From the NCBI RefSeq assembly GCF_040530035.1, contig NZ_JBEWCD010000001.1, positions 620,001 through 684,000 of the forward strand: a stretch of 64,000 bases of DNA, read 5' to 3'. Of the stretch, positions 29,218-38,822 are shown one piece after another. Numbering within the stretch: position 1 is the first letter of the stretch; every line of letters starts with the position of its first letter. Source of the DNA: Roseibium sp. HPY-6 (GTDB taxonomy: Bacteria; Pseudomonadota; Alphaproteobacteria; Rhizobiales; Stappiaceae). The notes under the pieces are model-generated. The model was not told the origin of the DNA and searched no databases. It saw nothing but the letters and a program-made list of their open reading frames with translations. Position numbers and translations under genes: made by a program.

Positions 29218-29913
29218 TCAACCATCCAGCGCAAAGTCGAGCGCTGCCTTAGCGTGGAGCGCAGTGGTATCAAAGGCCGGTATGGAGAAGTCCTGCTGCG
29301 AGACAAGAAGACCGATTTCCGTACATCCGAAAATCACGCCATCCGCGCCGGCCTGCAGTTCCTGTTCGACAACTTCGAGAAAGGTCTGTTTTGAATCGGC
29401 CCAGATTTCGCCCTTGCAAAGCTCCTCATAGATGATGCGGTGAATTTCCTCGCGCGCGTCAGATGGCGGCACACGTACCGTGACACCATGATTTTCGTGC
29501 AGATGGCCTTTATAGAAATCCTGCTGCATGGTGTAGGCGGTGGCCAGTAGAAGAGGTTCTTGGCACCCTGCTTCCTGGATCGCGGGGGCCGTAGCATCAG
29601 CGATATGCAGGAGCGGGATACCGATTTCAGCACCAACGTCGTCAGCCACCTTGTGCATGGTGTTGGTGCAAATGACGAGACAGTCCGCACCGCCACGCTC
29701 CAGGTTCTTCGCGGCAGCCACCATCAACTCGGCTGCCTTGCCCCATTCGCCCGATGCCTGTGCCGCCTCGATTTCAGCAAAGTCGAATGACCACAGCAGG
29801 CATTTTGCCGAGTGCAGACCTCCCAGCCGTTCGCGGACCATGCGGTTTAGATACTTGTAGTAGATGACGGTGCTTTCCCAGCTCATCCCGCCCAGCAGAC
29901 CAATGGTTTTCAT
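29218..29913 (-). CDS. Aspartate/glutamate racemase family protein
   Basis: 231 residues of the aspartate-racemase (YgeA-like) group: MKTIGLLGGMSWESTVIYYKYLN at the N-terminus, catalytic CTNTMHKVAD (Cys about 83) and GCTEIGLLV (Cys about 196). Both cysteines are present, so it should be active as an amino-acid racemase. It is distinct from murI at 0.3 kb. Confidence 0.9.
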   Translation of the reverse strand: MKTIGLLGGMSWESTVIYYKYLNRMVRERLGGLHSAKCLLWSFDFAEIEAAQASGEWGKAAELMVAAAKNLERGGADCLVICTNTMHKVADDVGAEIGIPLLHIADATAPAIQEAGCQEPLLLATAYTMQQDFYKGHLHENHGVTVRVPPSDAREEIHRIIYEELCKGEIWADSKQTFLEVVEQELQAGADGVIFGCTEIGLLVSQQDFSIPAFDTTALHAKAALDFALDG

Positions 29914-29970
29914 GCTAGCCTTTCGCCGATTCTGCCAGAGCGCCTTCGTGGCAAAAATAATGAGGTTTCC

Positions 29971-30441
29971 ATGCCGGATTCAATTTCTGAAGAAGCGTCT
30001 TTGTTTGCAATCTTTCATAGACTTGCCGGCATTCTTCTTAGTGCGTTCCTGATAACCGGCTTGACCGTAACCGCTTCGGCGCAGGCCGTCTATGAACCTG
30101 CACGCGGAACTGCAGAACGGAGCGAGATCCTGAACGCAGTCCGCCCTATGCTTGAGGCCAGAGTGGGTCCGCCAGTGGAATTTGTCGTGAACTGGATGCG
30201 CTCGGGATCGGGTTGGGCCTTTGTCGTGCTTAGCCCCCAGCGGCCGGGAGGCGGAGCTATTGACCTCTTCCAGACGGCGTTTTCTGAGCAGGCGGAATAT
30301 ATGGATGGGGCAACAACTTTTGCCCTACTGCGCTTTCAGTATGACCGCTGGAACCTGATCGATTTTGCCGTCGGGCCAACGGATGCCTTTTGGCACGGTG
30401 ATCCGCTCTACGCCCGGCTTCCGCCGGGTTTGGTCCGATAA
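29971..30441 (+). CDS. Hypothetical exported protein
   Basis: 156 residues with an unusually long N-region before the hydrophobic stretch (about residues 16-38, ending TVTASAQA) and a mature domain of about 118 residues. GSGWAFVVLSPQRPGGGAIDL and ALLRFQYDRWNLIDFAVGPTD suggest a beta-rich fold. No family recognised. An in-frame shorter start inside the first 30 codons is possible. Confidence 0.6.
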   Translation: MPDSISEEASLFAIFHRLAGILLSAFLITGLTVTASAQAVYEPARGTAERSEILNAVRPMLEARVGPPVEFVVNWMRSGSGWAFVVLSPQRPGGGAIDLFQTAFSEQAEYMDGATTFALLRFQYDRWNLIDFAVGPTDAFWHGDPLYARLPPGLVR

Positions 30442-30507
30442 CCTTCAGGTCGTTGCAGAACAGGGTAGCCTTGTTCGCCCCCAAAAAAGAGCCAAGCCTT
30501 CTGTGCT

Positions 30508-31947
30508 TCATTTTGCGGGTGTGCGATCTGTTTCCGGATCTTCGTTGAAGGACAACTCCGGTTCCTCGTCGGAGCGATCGACCGACGCATAAACGCCCGC
30601 CTGTTGCAGTTCCTCTTCCGCCAGTTCACCAAGCACCTTCTTTCCGGCACGCACACGCTCCCTTGCTTCGTCCATGATCTTCTTGGCGAGCGTTTCATCC
30701 TTATCCATAAGGTGCTGCAGCGCATCGGATTCCAGAACGAGCAATTGGCAATCCCTGTAGGCCGTAACGGTGGCAGTCCGGCGGCTCTGGTTGATCAGGG
30801 CCAGTTCCCCGAAAAAACTTCCCTCACCCAGATAGACCGTGTCGTGCGCAAGCTTGATGGCAACCTCGCCTTCCGAAATGAAATACATCCTGTCGGCCAC
30901 ATCCCCCTGCTCTGCGATCACGCCGCCCTTGCGCACTTTCTGTGCCTGCAAAAGCTTTGACACTTCGGCTATCTCGGTGGCCTTGAGATCTTCAAACAGC
31001 GGCACCCTCGCAACCATCGACCATGTGACAACGAAATCCCTGGAATGAATTTCGCGCGCAAACGCCGAAGCGATGATGCCGACAGGCAAGGCAATCAGGC
31101 CGTATCCCATCAGCATGACGAAACCACCGATCAACTTTCCAAGGTTGCTGACGGGAACCACGTCGCCGTATCCGACAGTGGTAATCGTCGTGATCGCCCA
31201 ATAGGTGCCGTGCAAAATGCTGCGAAACTTCTCGGGCTGCTCGTTGTGCTCGACCAGGTACATCAGGGTCGCGGACAAAAGGATCACGCCGAATATGATC
31301 ATGCTCGAGCCCAGAAGCGCCTTTCTTTCGCCGACGACGGCGGAGATCAGCGAACGCAGCGCGGGAGAATAACGCGCAAGCTTCAGGAAACGGAGCAACC
31401 GCAGAATGACGACGACGGTGACCGCTTGATTTGGCAGGAACAGCACGAAGAGCAGCGGAAGCGCGCCGATCAGGTCGATTATCGCATCTGGATGAACGGC
31501 GTAACGCAAGCGCGACCAGATAGGACCATAGCGGCGCAGCGGCGGGTGCATATCCGCCACATAAAGACGCAACACGTATTCAACCAGGAAAACAAACCCG
31601 CTCCCGAGCTGAATGAATCTCAAATGCGGTCCGAAGGTAGCGCGGATTTCCGGAACAGTCTCAAGAACGGCGAGTACGATATTGAACAGGATGAGGAAAA
31701 CGAGAAATTGGCGCAGCGAACGGGCTGCGAGCTTTCGTTTTCCCGTATCTTCAAGCACTTCATAGAGCGCGCGTTTGAAGCTTTCGTCCTGCACCGTCTG
31801 CTCCGTCCTGAAAAACTCTGATTCATGAATAGCCGAAGAACGGTCCAGGACAAAGTTGCCCGTGTCTTCGCATTCACGTCCTCTGCGCGAAGCTGTGAAC
31901 GACGGGTGCGCCAATGTGATTGGGTTAAATTGTCGCGCACCCCACAT
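30508..31947 (-). CDS. Cyclic-nucleotide-gated K+ channel (6TM-CNBD type)
   Basis: 479 residues. S1-S4 lie at about 76-205, with an arginine-rich S4-like helix (VVVILRLLRFLKLAR). The pore region contains the selectivity filter TVGYGD (257-262), S6 is about 270-298, and the cyclic-nucleotide-binding domain at about 313-430 has phosphate-binding-cassette-like LGEGSFFGELALINQSRRTA. This is the MloK1-like architecture of rhizobial CNG channels but with an extra N-terminal about 55 residues. That part is not conserved-looking, and a GTG at codon 52 with GGAG upstream is an alternative start. An acidic tail follows the CNBD. The ligand could come from cyclases such as the one at 4.4 kb. Confidence 0.88.
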   Translation of the reverse strand: MWGARQFNPITLAHPSFTASRRGRECEDTGNFVLDRSSAIHESEFFRTEQTVQDESFKRALYEVLEDTGKRKLAARSLRQFLVFLILFNIVLAVLETVPEIRATFGPHLRFIQLGSGFVFLVEYVLRLYVADMHPPLRRYGPIWSRLRYAVHPDAIIDLIGALPLLFVLFLPNQAVTVVVILRLLRFLKLARYSPALRSLISAVVGERKALLGSSMIIFGVILLSATLMYLVEHNEQPEKFRSILHGTYWAITTITTVGYGDVVPVSNLGKLIGGFVMLMGYGLIALPVGIIASAFAREIHSRDFVVTWSMVARVPLFEDLKATEIAEVSKLLQAQKVRKGGVIAEQGDVADRMYFISEGEVAIKLAHDTVYLGEGSFFGELALINQSRRTATVTAYRDCQLLVLESDALQHLMDKDETLAKKIMDEARERVRAGKKVLGELAEEELQQAGVYASVDRSDEEPELSFNEDPETDRTPAK

Positions 31948-31983
31948 CAGTGAGCGTGGGCGAAACCCTGAAAGGAGGGAATT

Positions 31984-32109
31984 ATGACCATAGAAACGAA
32001 CAAGGCCCGCGCCGGAGAAACGTCACCGCATCACGCTGTCCTCAAGATGCTGATCGTATCGACTTTTCTAACCGCCGCAGCACTCGCTGTAACCGCAGCC
32101 CTTCACTAA
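31984..32109 (+). CDS. 41-residue single-span membrane peptide
   Basis: A very strong Shine-Dalgarno (AAAGGAGGG, 31971-31979) precedes ATG 31984. The product has a charged N-terminus (MTIETNKARAGETSPHHA) and one hydrophobic helix (VLKMLIVSTFLTAAALAVTA), ending ALH. It is divergent from the K+ channel with a 36-bp spacer and has its own terminator 25 bp downstream. Ribosome site, size-matched unit and terminator together make it a likely real small gene. No known family. Confidence 0.65.
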   Translation: MTIETNKARAGETSPHHAVLKMLIVSTFLTAAALAVTAALH

Positions 32110-32133
32110 GCAATACTCAAGTCTCTCAAATGA

Positions 32134-32161
32134 AAAAGGCGTGCCCCTGGGCACGCCTTTT
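32134..32161. terminator. Bidirectional terminator
   Basis: AAAAGGCGTGCC / GGCACGCCTTTT hairpin (32134-32145, 32150-32161) with A-run on one side and T-run on the other. It lies between the small membrane peptide gene and the end of alaS and can serve both. Confidence 0.85.
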
Positions 32162-32197
32162 CATTTTGGGTCGACTCCTGTTACGAAGTACCGCAGA

Positions 32198-34855
32198 TCA
32201 AAGGGCGCTCAAATGCGTTTCGATCGCGGCAATCGCCTTGTCCGCGCTGGCACCGTCCGGCCCGCCGGCCTGCGCCATGTCCGGTCGCCCGCCGCCGCCA
32301 CGTCCGCCAAGCGCTTCCGAGCCAATACGCACGAGATCAACAGCGCTGACTTTATCTGTCAGGTCTTTGGTGACGGCCGTCACGATCGCGGCCTTCCCGT
32401 CTTCAGCGACATTGATCAGGACAATGACGCCGGATCCGAGCTGAGCCTTGGCGTCATCCGCCATACCCTTGAGATCTTTCGGGTTGATGCCTTCTACCGT
32501 GCGCGCCATTACCTTGAAGCCACCGGCATCCTTCACGGGTGCCGCGCCGTTGCCGCCACCGCCCATGGCCAGTTTCTTCTTGGCGTCCGCAAGTTCCTTT
32601 TCCAGCTTGCGGCGCTCTTCCACCAACTGCGAAACCTTCGCCGGAACATCATCGGCGGCAATCTTCAAAAGTGCCGCGACTTCGCGCATGCGCTTGTCCT
32701 GCGCGTCCAGATAGCTGCGTGCTTCTGCGCCAGTCAGCGCCTCGATCCGCCGGACACCAGCGGCAACCGCACCCTCTGATACAAGCGTCACGAGACCGAT
32801 ATCGCCGGTCCGTTTGACATGCGTTCCACCGCAAAGTTCAAGGGAGTAGGGTTTACCTTCCTTGGGGCCATGCAAGGCCGTTCCCATGGAGACAACGCGG
32901 ACTTCTTCGCCGTATTTTTCTCCGAAAAGCGCCATCGCGCCCGCTTCAATGGCATCATCAACCGCCATCAGGCGCGTTTCGACGGGCGCATTTTGCAAAA
33001 TGATTTCGTTGGCATAGGTCTCGACCGTCGCAAGCTCCTTTTCATCCATCGGCTTTGGATGGGAGAAATCGAACCGAAGGCGGTCCGGAGAGACCAGCGA
33101 GCCCTTCTGTGCCACATGGGTGCCCAGAACCTCGCGCAGTGCCTCGTGCACCAGATGGGTGGCAGAGTGGTTTGCGCGTACGGAGCTTCTGCGTGCGTGG
33201 TCAACCTTCAGTTCCAGGGCGAGGCCCGGAACGATCTCGCCCTCGTCCACTGTCACGCTGTGCACGAACAGGCCTTCAGCCTTTTTCTGCGTATTTGTGA
33301 CCGTCACGCTTACGCCCGGCGCCAGCATCTTGCCCGTGTCGCCGACCTGACCGCCGCTCTCACCGTAAAACGGCGTCTGGTTCAGGATCACGTAGCCGCT
33401 TTCACCAGTCGACAGTTTGGCGATTTCCGCTTCATCCGAGGCAATCGCGTCTACAACGCCTTCCGCGCTTTCGGTCTCGTACCCCAAAAAGTCGGTCGCA
33501 CCGTGCTTTTCCTTGAGCGTGAACCAGACCGCCTCGGTGGCTGCACCGCCGGAGCCTGACCAGGCTGCACGGGCTTCGGCCTTTTGCCGTTCCATGGCGG
33601 CGTCAAAACCACCGGTATCGACCGAAATGTCGCGCGCTCTCAAGGCATCTTGCGTGAGATCAAGCGGGAAACCATACGTGTCGTAGAGCTTGAAGGCTGT
33701 TTCCCCGTCAAGCTGACCGCCGGCCGACAAATCCACCGTCGCATTGTCGAGAAGGCCCAGCCCGCGCTCCAGCGTTTTGCGGAACCTTGTTTCCTCAAGC
33801 TTCAGCGTTTCCGTGATGAGATCCTCGGCGCGGGAGAGCTCCGGATAGGCCCTGCCCATTTCCCGAACGAGTGTCGGAACGAGCTTGTGCATCAGCGGTT
33901 CGCTGGCGCCAAGTAGATGTGCGTGACGCATGCCGCGCCGCATGATGCGGCGCAGGACATATCCTCGGCCCTCATTGGAGGGCAAAACACCGTCCGCGAT
34001 CAGAAAGCTGGTCGACCTCAGGTGATCTGCGATCACCCGATGGCTCCCGAGTGCGTCGCCTTCAGCCGCGATGTTGGTTTCGTGCTCGGAGGCGGCAATC
34101 AGCGCCTTGAAGAGATCGATATCATAGTTGTTGTGCACGCCCTGGAGGATTGTCGCAAGGCGTTCAAGACCCATGCCGGTATCGATCGACGGGCTTGGCA
34201 GGTCGAGGCGTTCTTCGCTCGTCTGCTCATATTGCATAAAGACAAGGTTCCAGATCTCGATGAACCTGTCGCCGTCCTCTTCCGCCGAACCGGGAGGGCC
34301 TCCCCAAATGTGATCGCCGTGATCATAGAAGATTTCAGAACAGGGCCCGCAAGGACCAGTATCGCCCATCGACCAGAAATTATCGGACGTTGGAATGCGA
34401 ATGATCCTGTCGTCGCTCAGACCCGCGATCTTCTTCCAAAAACCGGCCGCAGCATCGTCTTCCGCATAGACAGTGACCAGGAGCCTGTCTTCCGGAAGTC
34501 CGTATTCCTTCGTGATTAGATTCCAGGCGAGCTCAATCGCGCGTTCCTTGAAATAGTCGCCGAATGAGAAGTTGCCGAGCATTTCGAAAAACGTGTGATG
34601 CCGGGCCGTATAACCGACATTGTCGAGGTCGTTGTGCTTTCCGCCTGCCCGCACGACTTTCTGGGCCGTGACAGCGCGTGAATAAGGCCGCGTCTCGAGC
34701 CCGGTGAATACATTCTTGAACTGATTCATGCCCGCATTCGCGAACATCAGCGTGGGATCGTTGCGTGGCACCAGCGGTCCGGACTCGACCACTTCGTGGT
34801 CGTTCTTGTCGAAATAGTCCAAAAATGTGGAACGGATTTCATTTACGCCGGTCAT
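32198..34855 (-). CDS. alaS: Alanyl-tRNA synthetase
   Basis: 885 residues, full length. The class II catalytic core starts at [15 protein letters not shown] with motif 1 [17 protein letters not shown]. The editing domain has [16 protein letters not shown] and [13 protein letters not shown] zinc ligands. The C-terminal C-Ala domain includes the glycine-rich [18 protein letters not shown]. Charges tRNA-Ala. Its neighbour recA in the same orientation is a conserved alphaproteobacterial pairing. Confidence 0.98.
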   Translation of the reverse strand: MTGVNEIRSTFLDYFDKNDHEVVESGPLVPRNDPTLMFANAGMNQFKNVFTGLETRPYSRAVTAQKVVRAGGKHNDLDNVGYTARHHTFFEMLGNFSFGDYFKERAIELAWNLITKEYGLPEDRLLVTVYAEDDAAAGFWKKIAGLSDDRIIRIPTSDNFWSMGDTGPCGPCSEIFYDHGDHIWGGPPGSAEEDGDRFIEIWNLVFMQYEQTSEERLDLPSPSIDTGMGLERLATILQGVHNNYDIDLFKALIAASEHETNIAAEGDALGSHRVIADHLRSTSFLIADGVLPSNEGRGYVLRRIMRRGMRHAHLLGASEPLMHKLVPTLVREMGRAYPELSRAEDLITETLKLEETRFRKTLERGLGLLDNATVDLSAGGQLDGETAFKLYDTYGFPLDLTQDALRARDISVDTGGFDAAMERQKAEARAAWSGSGGAATEAVWFTLKEKHGATDFLGYETESAEGVVDAIASDEAEIAKLSTGESGYVILNQTPFYGESGGQVGDTGKMLAPGVSVTVTNTQKKAEGLFVHSVTVDEGEIVPGLALELKVDHARRSSVRANHSATHLVHEALREVLGTHVAQKGSLVSPDRLRFDFSHPKPMDEKELATVETYANEIILQNAPVETRLMAVDDAIEAGAMALFGEKYGEEVRVVSMGTALHGPKEGKPYSLELCGGTHVKRTGDIGLVTLVSEGAVAAGVRRIEALTGAEARSYLDAQDKRMREVAALLKIAADDVPAKVSQLVEERRKLEKELADAKKKLAMGGGGNGAAPVKDAGGFKVMARTVEGINPKDLKGMADDAKAQLGSGVIVLINVAEDGKAAIVTAVTKDLTDKVSAVDLVRIGSEALGGRGGGGRPDMAQAGGPDGASADKAIAAIETHLSAL

Positions 34856-35123
34856 TCGGATCTCGCATCAGTCCAGGCCAGAAAGTCGGGCCGATTAAAA
34901 GTCTGCCGGTATAGATGTCCCTTTCGGACGCTCACGCCGGAACAGCCTTTTAACTTTGACCTCAAACCCTGTCCAGCAGTTGAACTCGATCCGGACGGTT
35001 TCAAGTAAATGCATAACCCGCTGCAGAACCTTTGCAGTACCGAAAAAGGCTCCCTCCGGTGTGGAGAGAGCCTTGAGGATTATTCGTTGGTCGATGGCTG
35101 ACCCGATCAGTCGACAGATTGGC
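34856..35123. other. alaS promoter region and recA 3' region
   Basis: 268 bp. The recA terminator is at 35044-35074. The remainder upstream of alaS should contain its promoter, but no clear T-box or other leader structure is visible. Confidence 0.4.
35044..35074 (-). terminator. recA terminator
   Basis: On the minus strand, AAGGCTC-TCTCC / GGAGG-GAGCCTT forms a hairpin followed by TTTTT, 50 bp after the recA stop. Confidence 0.8.
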
Positions 35124-36203
35124 TCAATCCTCCAGAGCCTCTTCCGCGCCTTCCGCACCTTCCGGATCGATGATTGCTTCTGCAATCAGACCGGCATTCT
35201 GGCGGATTGCCAATTCGATCTCATCGGCGATTTCCTGGTTTTCTTTCAGGAACAGCTTGGCGTTCTCGCGTCCCTGACCAAGCCTCTGACTGTTATAGGA
35301 GAACCAGGATCCCGATTTTTCGACGACATTGCCCTTGACGCCAAGATCGATCAGTTCGCCCATCTTGGAGACACCTTCCCCGTACACAATATCGAACTCG
35401 ACCTGCCGGAAGGGTGGCGCAAGCTTGTTCTTGACCACCTTGACCCGGGTCTGGTTGCCAACCACCTCGTCGCGATCCTTGATCGATCCGATCCGGCGGA
35501 TATCCAGACGAACTGACGCATAGAATTTCAGCGCATTACCACCGGTCGTTGTTTCCGGAGAACCGAACATCACACCGATCTTCATCCGGATCTGGTTGAT
35601 GAAGATGACCATCGTATTGGACTTCGAAATCGAGGCGGTAAGCTTGCGCAGCGCCTGGCTCATCAGGCGGGCCTGCATCCCCGGAAGGCTGTCGCCCATC
35701 TCGCCTTCCAGTTCGGCTTTGGGCGTCAACGCGGCAACGGAATCGATCACCAGCACATCAATGGCCCCGGACCGAACCAGCGTGTCGGCAATTTCAAGGG
35801 CCTGCTCTCCCGCATCGGGCTGCGAAATCAGAAGATTGTCAATATCGACACCGAGTTTGCGGGCGTAAAGCGGATCAAGCGCATGTTCGGCATCGACAAA
35901 GGCGCAAATACCGCCCTCTTTCTGGGCCTCTGCCACAGTATGCAGAGCAAGAGTTGTTTTACCGGATGATTCAGGACCATAAATCTCGACAATACGGCCA
36001 CGGGGCAATCCACCAATACCAAGGGCGATATCGAGACCAAGGGATCCTGTCGAGACAGCTTGCACCTCAACGGCCTGCCCCTGTCCCATCCTCATTATGG
36101 AACCCTTGCCAAAGGAGCGTTCAATCTGGCTGAGCGCTGCATCCAACGCTTTTGTCTTATCCATCTGGCTGCTTTCTACGAGACGAAGTGTACTTTGCGA
36201 CAT
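35124..36203 (-). CDS. recA: Recombinase RecA
   Basis: 359 residues. ATP-dependent strand-exchange protein and co-protease for LexA. Walker A is GPESSGKTT (about residue 75). [17 protein letters not shown], the L2 region [19 protein letters not shown] and the acidic C-terminus ([12 protein letters not shown]) are all typical. Start ATG 36203 is preceded by GGAGCG. An SOS box lies about 52 bp upstream. Confidence 0.99.
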   Translation of the reverse strand: MSQSTLRLVESSQMDKTKALDAALSQIERSFGKGSIMRMGQGQAVEVQAVSTGSLGLDIALGIGGLPRGRIVEIYGPESSGKTTLALHTVAEAQKEGGICAFVDAEHALDPLYARKLGVDIDNLLISQPDAGEQALEIADTLVRSGAIDVLVIDSVAALTPKAELEGEMGDSLPGMQARLMSQALRKLTASISKSNTMVIFINQIRMKIGVMFGSPETTTGGNALKFYASVRLDIRRIGSIKDRDEVVGNQTRVKVVKNKLAPPFRQVEFDIVYGEGVSKMGELIDLGVKGNVVEKSGSWFSYNSQRLGQGRENAKLFLKENQEIADEIELAIRQNAGLIAEAIIDPEGAEGAEEALED

Positions 36204-36254
36204 GGCTCACGCTCCTTATTCCATGATGGACGCGTTGTTTCAATGGAGGGGTTT

Positions 36255-36269
36255 GTACACTATTTGTTC
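36255..36269. promoter_or_regulatory. LexA (SOS) box of recA
   Basis: GTAC-N7-GTTC at 36255-36269, one base from the alphaproteobacterial consensus GTTC-N7-GTTC, centred about 60 bp upstream of the recA start. LexA should repress recA here until DNA damage. Confidence 0.75.
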
Positions 36270-36520
36270 TATTTACGCAAGCCTCGCGAAGCAATTGGTT
36301 TTTAAATGAAAATGAAGCTTTGTTTCCAATATGTTCTGAAACGCGCCCACTGCTGGTAACCATGCGTCAGAACAGACGCTGATCATAGCGTGATTCTCTC
36401 CCGCTTCAGAATCATGCTGACGGATTGAGGTTGCCGAGTGCAGAACGATCTGTTAGCCCGCACCCCGTTGAGCAAAGGCAGCGCCCCCCAGGGTGCGCGC
36501 AAACCGGAAGCGCCAGACAC

Positions 36521-37459
36521 GTGTCGACACAACCAGACTGCCGATTGATCTCGATTGGCGCGGTTCATCAGGATACGATCGCCCATGCACACATAAACGT
36601 GCACCGCGAGACGTCCACTCCTGCCCGCTTCAGCACCAGGCCCGGCGGCGTCGCAACGAACATTGCCCGAACGGCTTTGCGACTGGGCGTCGACGCCACG
36701 CTGGTCGGTCTTGTGGGAGCGGATTCGGCGGCTCGCGAACTCGCTGATCAGCTGACGGACGAAGGCCTGAAAATTGATCTCGTTCAGCGAAAAGGTTTTG
36801 CGACCGGTCGATACCTGGCGCTTCACGACCCGGACGGGTCGCTTGCCGCTGCCTGCGTAGACGACACGATCCTCACGGAAGCCTCCGAGAGCGTATTCGA
36901 CAGTGTGATAGAAGCCGCGACACAACACGCCAGGCAGCGAACGATCTGGTTTCTTGACGCGAATTTACCCCAAGATACGCTGGCTCACATCGTCGCCAGA
37001 TTGGGAAACGGCTTTGTCTTCGCCAACGCCGTTTCGGATGCAAAAGCCCCTCGCCTGAAAAAGCTTCTTCAAAAAATCGATTGCCTGACACTCAATCGGA
37101 GCGAAGCTGCAGCACTTTTGCAAATGACACCGGCATCGGCAGTACAAGATCTTGCACAAGCCTTGTCCGATCACGGACTAAAGAGCTTCATTCTCACGAG
37201 CGGCAGTGATGATCTTCTCGTGCAGACCGGCCATGGCCTTGAAAGAGTGTCGCCGCCGTCTACCGAAATTGTCGACGTAACCGGTGCGGGCGATGCGCTG
37301 AGCGCCGGAATAATCGCAGCGCTCGCTCGAGGATATACGCTCAAGCAAGCGATACCTTACGGCATAAAGGCAGCCCATCTGACGCTGCAGAGCACAGGCG
37401 CTTTCGCCGAGAACCTCTCCTGGGACGCGTTGAGCCTTGACCAAACGAACGGGCAATAG
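36521..37459 (+). CDS. psuK: PfkB-family kinase, probable pseudouridine kinase
   Basis: Phosphorylates pseudouridine to its 5'-phosphate, which PsuG then splits. The PfkB signature DVTGAGDALSAGI is near residue 245, with RPGGVATNIARTALRLG near residue 45 for substrate binding. The frame is open from a TTG at 36425, but GTG 36521 (then STQPDCRLISIGAVHQD) gives 312 residues, the usual PsuK length, and has GGAAG upstream. Its place directly before psuG identifies the substrate; sequence alone would only say ribokinase-like. Confidence 0.88.
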   Translation: MSTQPDCRLISIGAVHQDTIAHAHINVHRETSTPARFSTRPGGVATNIARTALRLGVDATLVGLVGADSAARELADQLTDEGLKIDLVQRKGFATGRYLALHDPDGSLAAACVDDTILTEASESVFDSVIEAATQHARQRTIWFLDANLPQDTLAHIVARLGNGFVFANAVSDAKAPRLKKLLQKIDCLTLNRSEAAALLQMTPASAVQDLAQALSDHGLKSFILTSGSDDLLVQTGHGLERVSPPSTEIVDVTGAGDALSAGIIAALARGYTLKQAIPYGIKAAHLTLQSTGAFAENLSWDALSLDQTNGQ

Positions 37460-37547
37460 CCTTGCACCCGGGCACACGCACATATATGGGCGTCACTCTG
37501 ACCTTTGGATTTCTCCGGTGACAGCCTCAACAGAAAGGCCCTGAAAC

Positions 37548-38480
37548 GTGACCCAATCTGCCGAAAAAAACGCTTTGGCGCAGCTGCTTGTGTACAGCGA
37601 TGAAGTGCGGGACGCCTTAAAAGCAAGCTTGCCGGTCGTTGCACTTGAATCGACAATCATCACACACGGCATGCCCTTTCCGCGCAATGTGGAGACTGCC
37701 CGTTTCGTCGAGGCCGACATCCGCTCGCAAGGCGCGGTTCCGGCGACCATCGCAATAATGGATGGCAAAATCCATGTCGGCCTGAGCGATGCGGACCTTG
37801 ACCGCCTTGCACAGGCCGAGAACGTGATGAAGTGCTCCCGGGCAGACCTCACATTCGCGCTGTCGACTGGCCAGTACGGCGCAACTACGGTTGCAGCGAC
37901 AATGATGGCTGCGCATCTGGCTGGATTGAAAGTGTTCGCCACAGGTGGCATCGGAGGTGTCCATAAGGGGGCCGAAGAAACATTCGACATTTCGGCGGAT
38001 CTCGATGAGTTGGGGCGCACACCTGTTTGTGTTGTCAGCGCTGGTGCCAAGGCTCTTCTCGACATCCCCAAAACGCTCGAAGTGCTCGAAACCAAAGGTG
38101 TGCCCGTGATCGCCTTCGGTACGGATGAGTTACCTGCCTTCTGGTCCCGGAGCAGCGGGTTGCCGGCGCCTTACCGGCTTGATACGGCTGCTGAAATCGG
38201 TGCTCTTTTGAAGATGCGCGCGCAATTCCCCGACCACGGCGGTGTTCTCATCGCAAATCCGGTGCCGGAAGCTGAGGAAATAGCAAGACCTGAGATGAGC
38301 GAGTTCATCGATGCGGCGCTCGCCAAGGCCGATGCGCAGAACATCAGGGGAAAAGATGTCACCCCTTATGTGCTGGGCGCTATTTTTGAGCTGACCGAGG
38401 GCCGCAGTCTCGAAACGAACATCGCACTCGTTCGCAACAATGCGCGCCTTGCGGCCAGGATTGCCGCAGAGCTGGTGTGA
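37548..38480 (+). CDS. psuG: Pseudouridine-5'-phosphate glycosidase
   Basis: 310 residues. Breaks the C-C glycosidic bond of pseudouridine 5'-phosphate, yielding uracil and ribose 5-phosphate. Family hallmarks are ALESTIITHGMPFPRN (about residue 32), STGQYGATTVAATM, FATGGIGGVHKGAEETFDIS (Lys of the active site within) and the C-terminal TPYVLGAIFELTEGRSLETN. GTG start at 37548 with GAAAGG upstream. 88 bp after psuK and probably co-transcribed. A pseudouridine transporter is not visible here. Confidence 0.96.
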   Translation: MTQSAEKNALAQLLVYSDEVRDALKASLPVVALESTIITHGMPFPRNVETARFVEADIRSQGAVPATIAIMDGKIHVGLSDADLDRLAQAENVMKCSRADLTFALSTGQYGATTVAATMMAAHLAGLKVFATGGIGGVHKGAEETFDISADLDELGRTPVCVVSAGAKALLDIPKTLEVLETKGVPVIAFGTDELPAFWSRSSGLPAPYRLDTAAEIGALLKMRAQFPDHGGVLIANPVPEAEEIARPEMSEFIDAALAKADAQNIRGKDVTPYVLGAIFELTEGRSLETNIALVRNNARLAARIAAELV

Positions 38481-38822
38481 AGCGGCCTCCATTTGCGGGG
38501 CAACCGGGCAAGCTGATCTTGACGCGTCAAGCCATCTCAAGGGCGAGACAGATCGGGTCCGTTTAAGCTCTGCGGACCTTTGGCGCATCAGAAAACTTTG
38601 TGCGGTCTGGCGATACATACTTGTCGCGAAACGCGCTTAAAGCTGTTGCAGGCAAGACGCGCTTTTCCTGCATTGGCAAGGTGTAACCGCCGAGTGGCCC
38701 TAAGCCGTTGACAGAGCGGCGTAAGCCTGCCCTTACTTGCGGCACGATAGTATAGTGAAACGGCCAGGCAGCCTGATGATCGTACGGAGCTGTCGAGCAG
38801 TGTTTCGAAGAGGAGGTCGGAA
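38481..38822. other. Intergenic region
   Basis: 342 bp with no gene, repeat or clear terminator. GAGGAGGT (about 38811) at the end is the strong ribosome site of the next gene. Confidence 0.4.
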
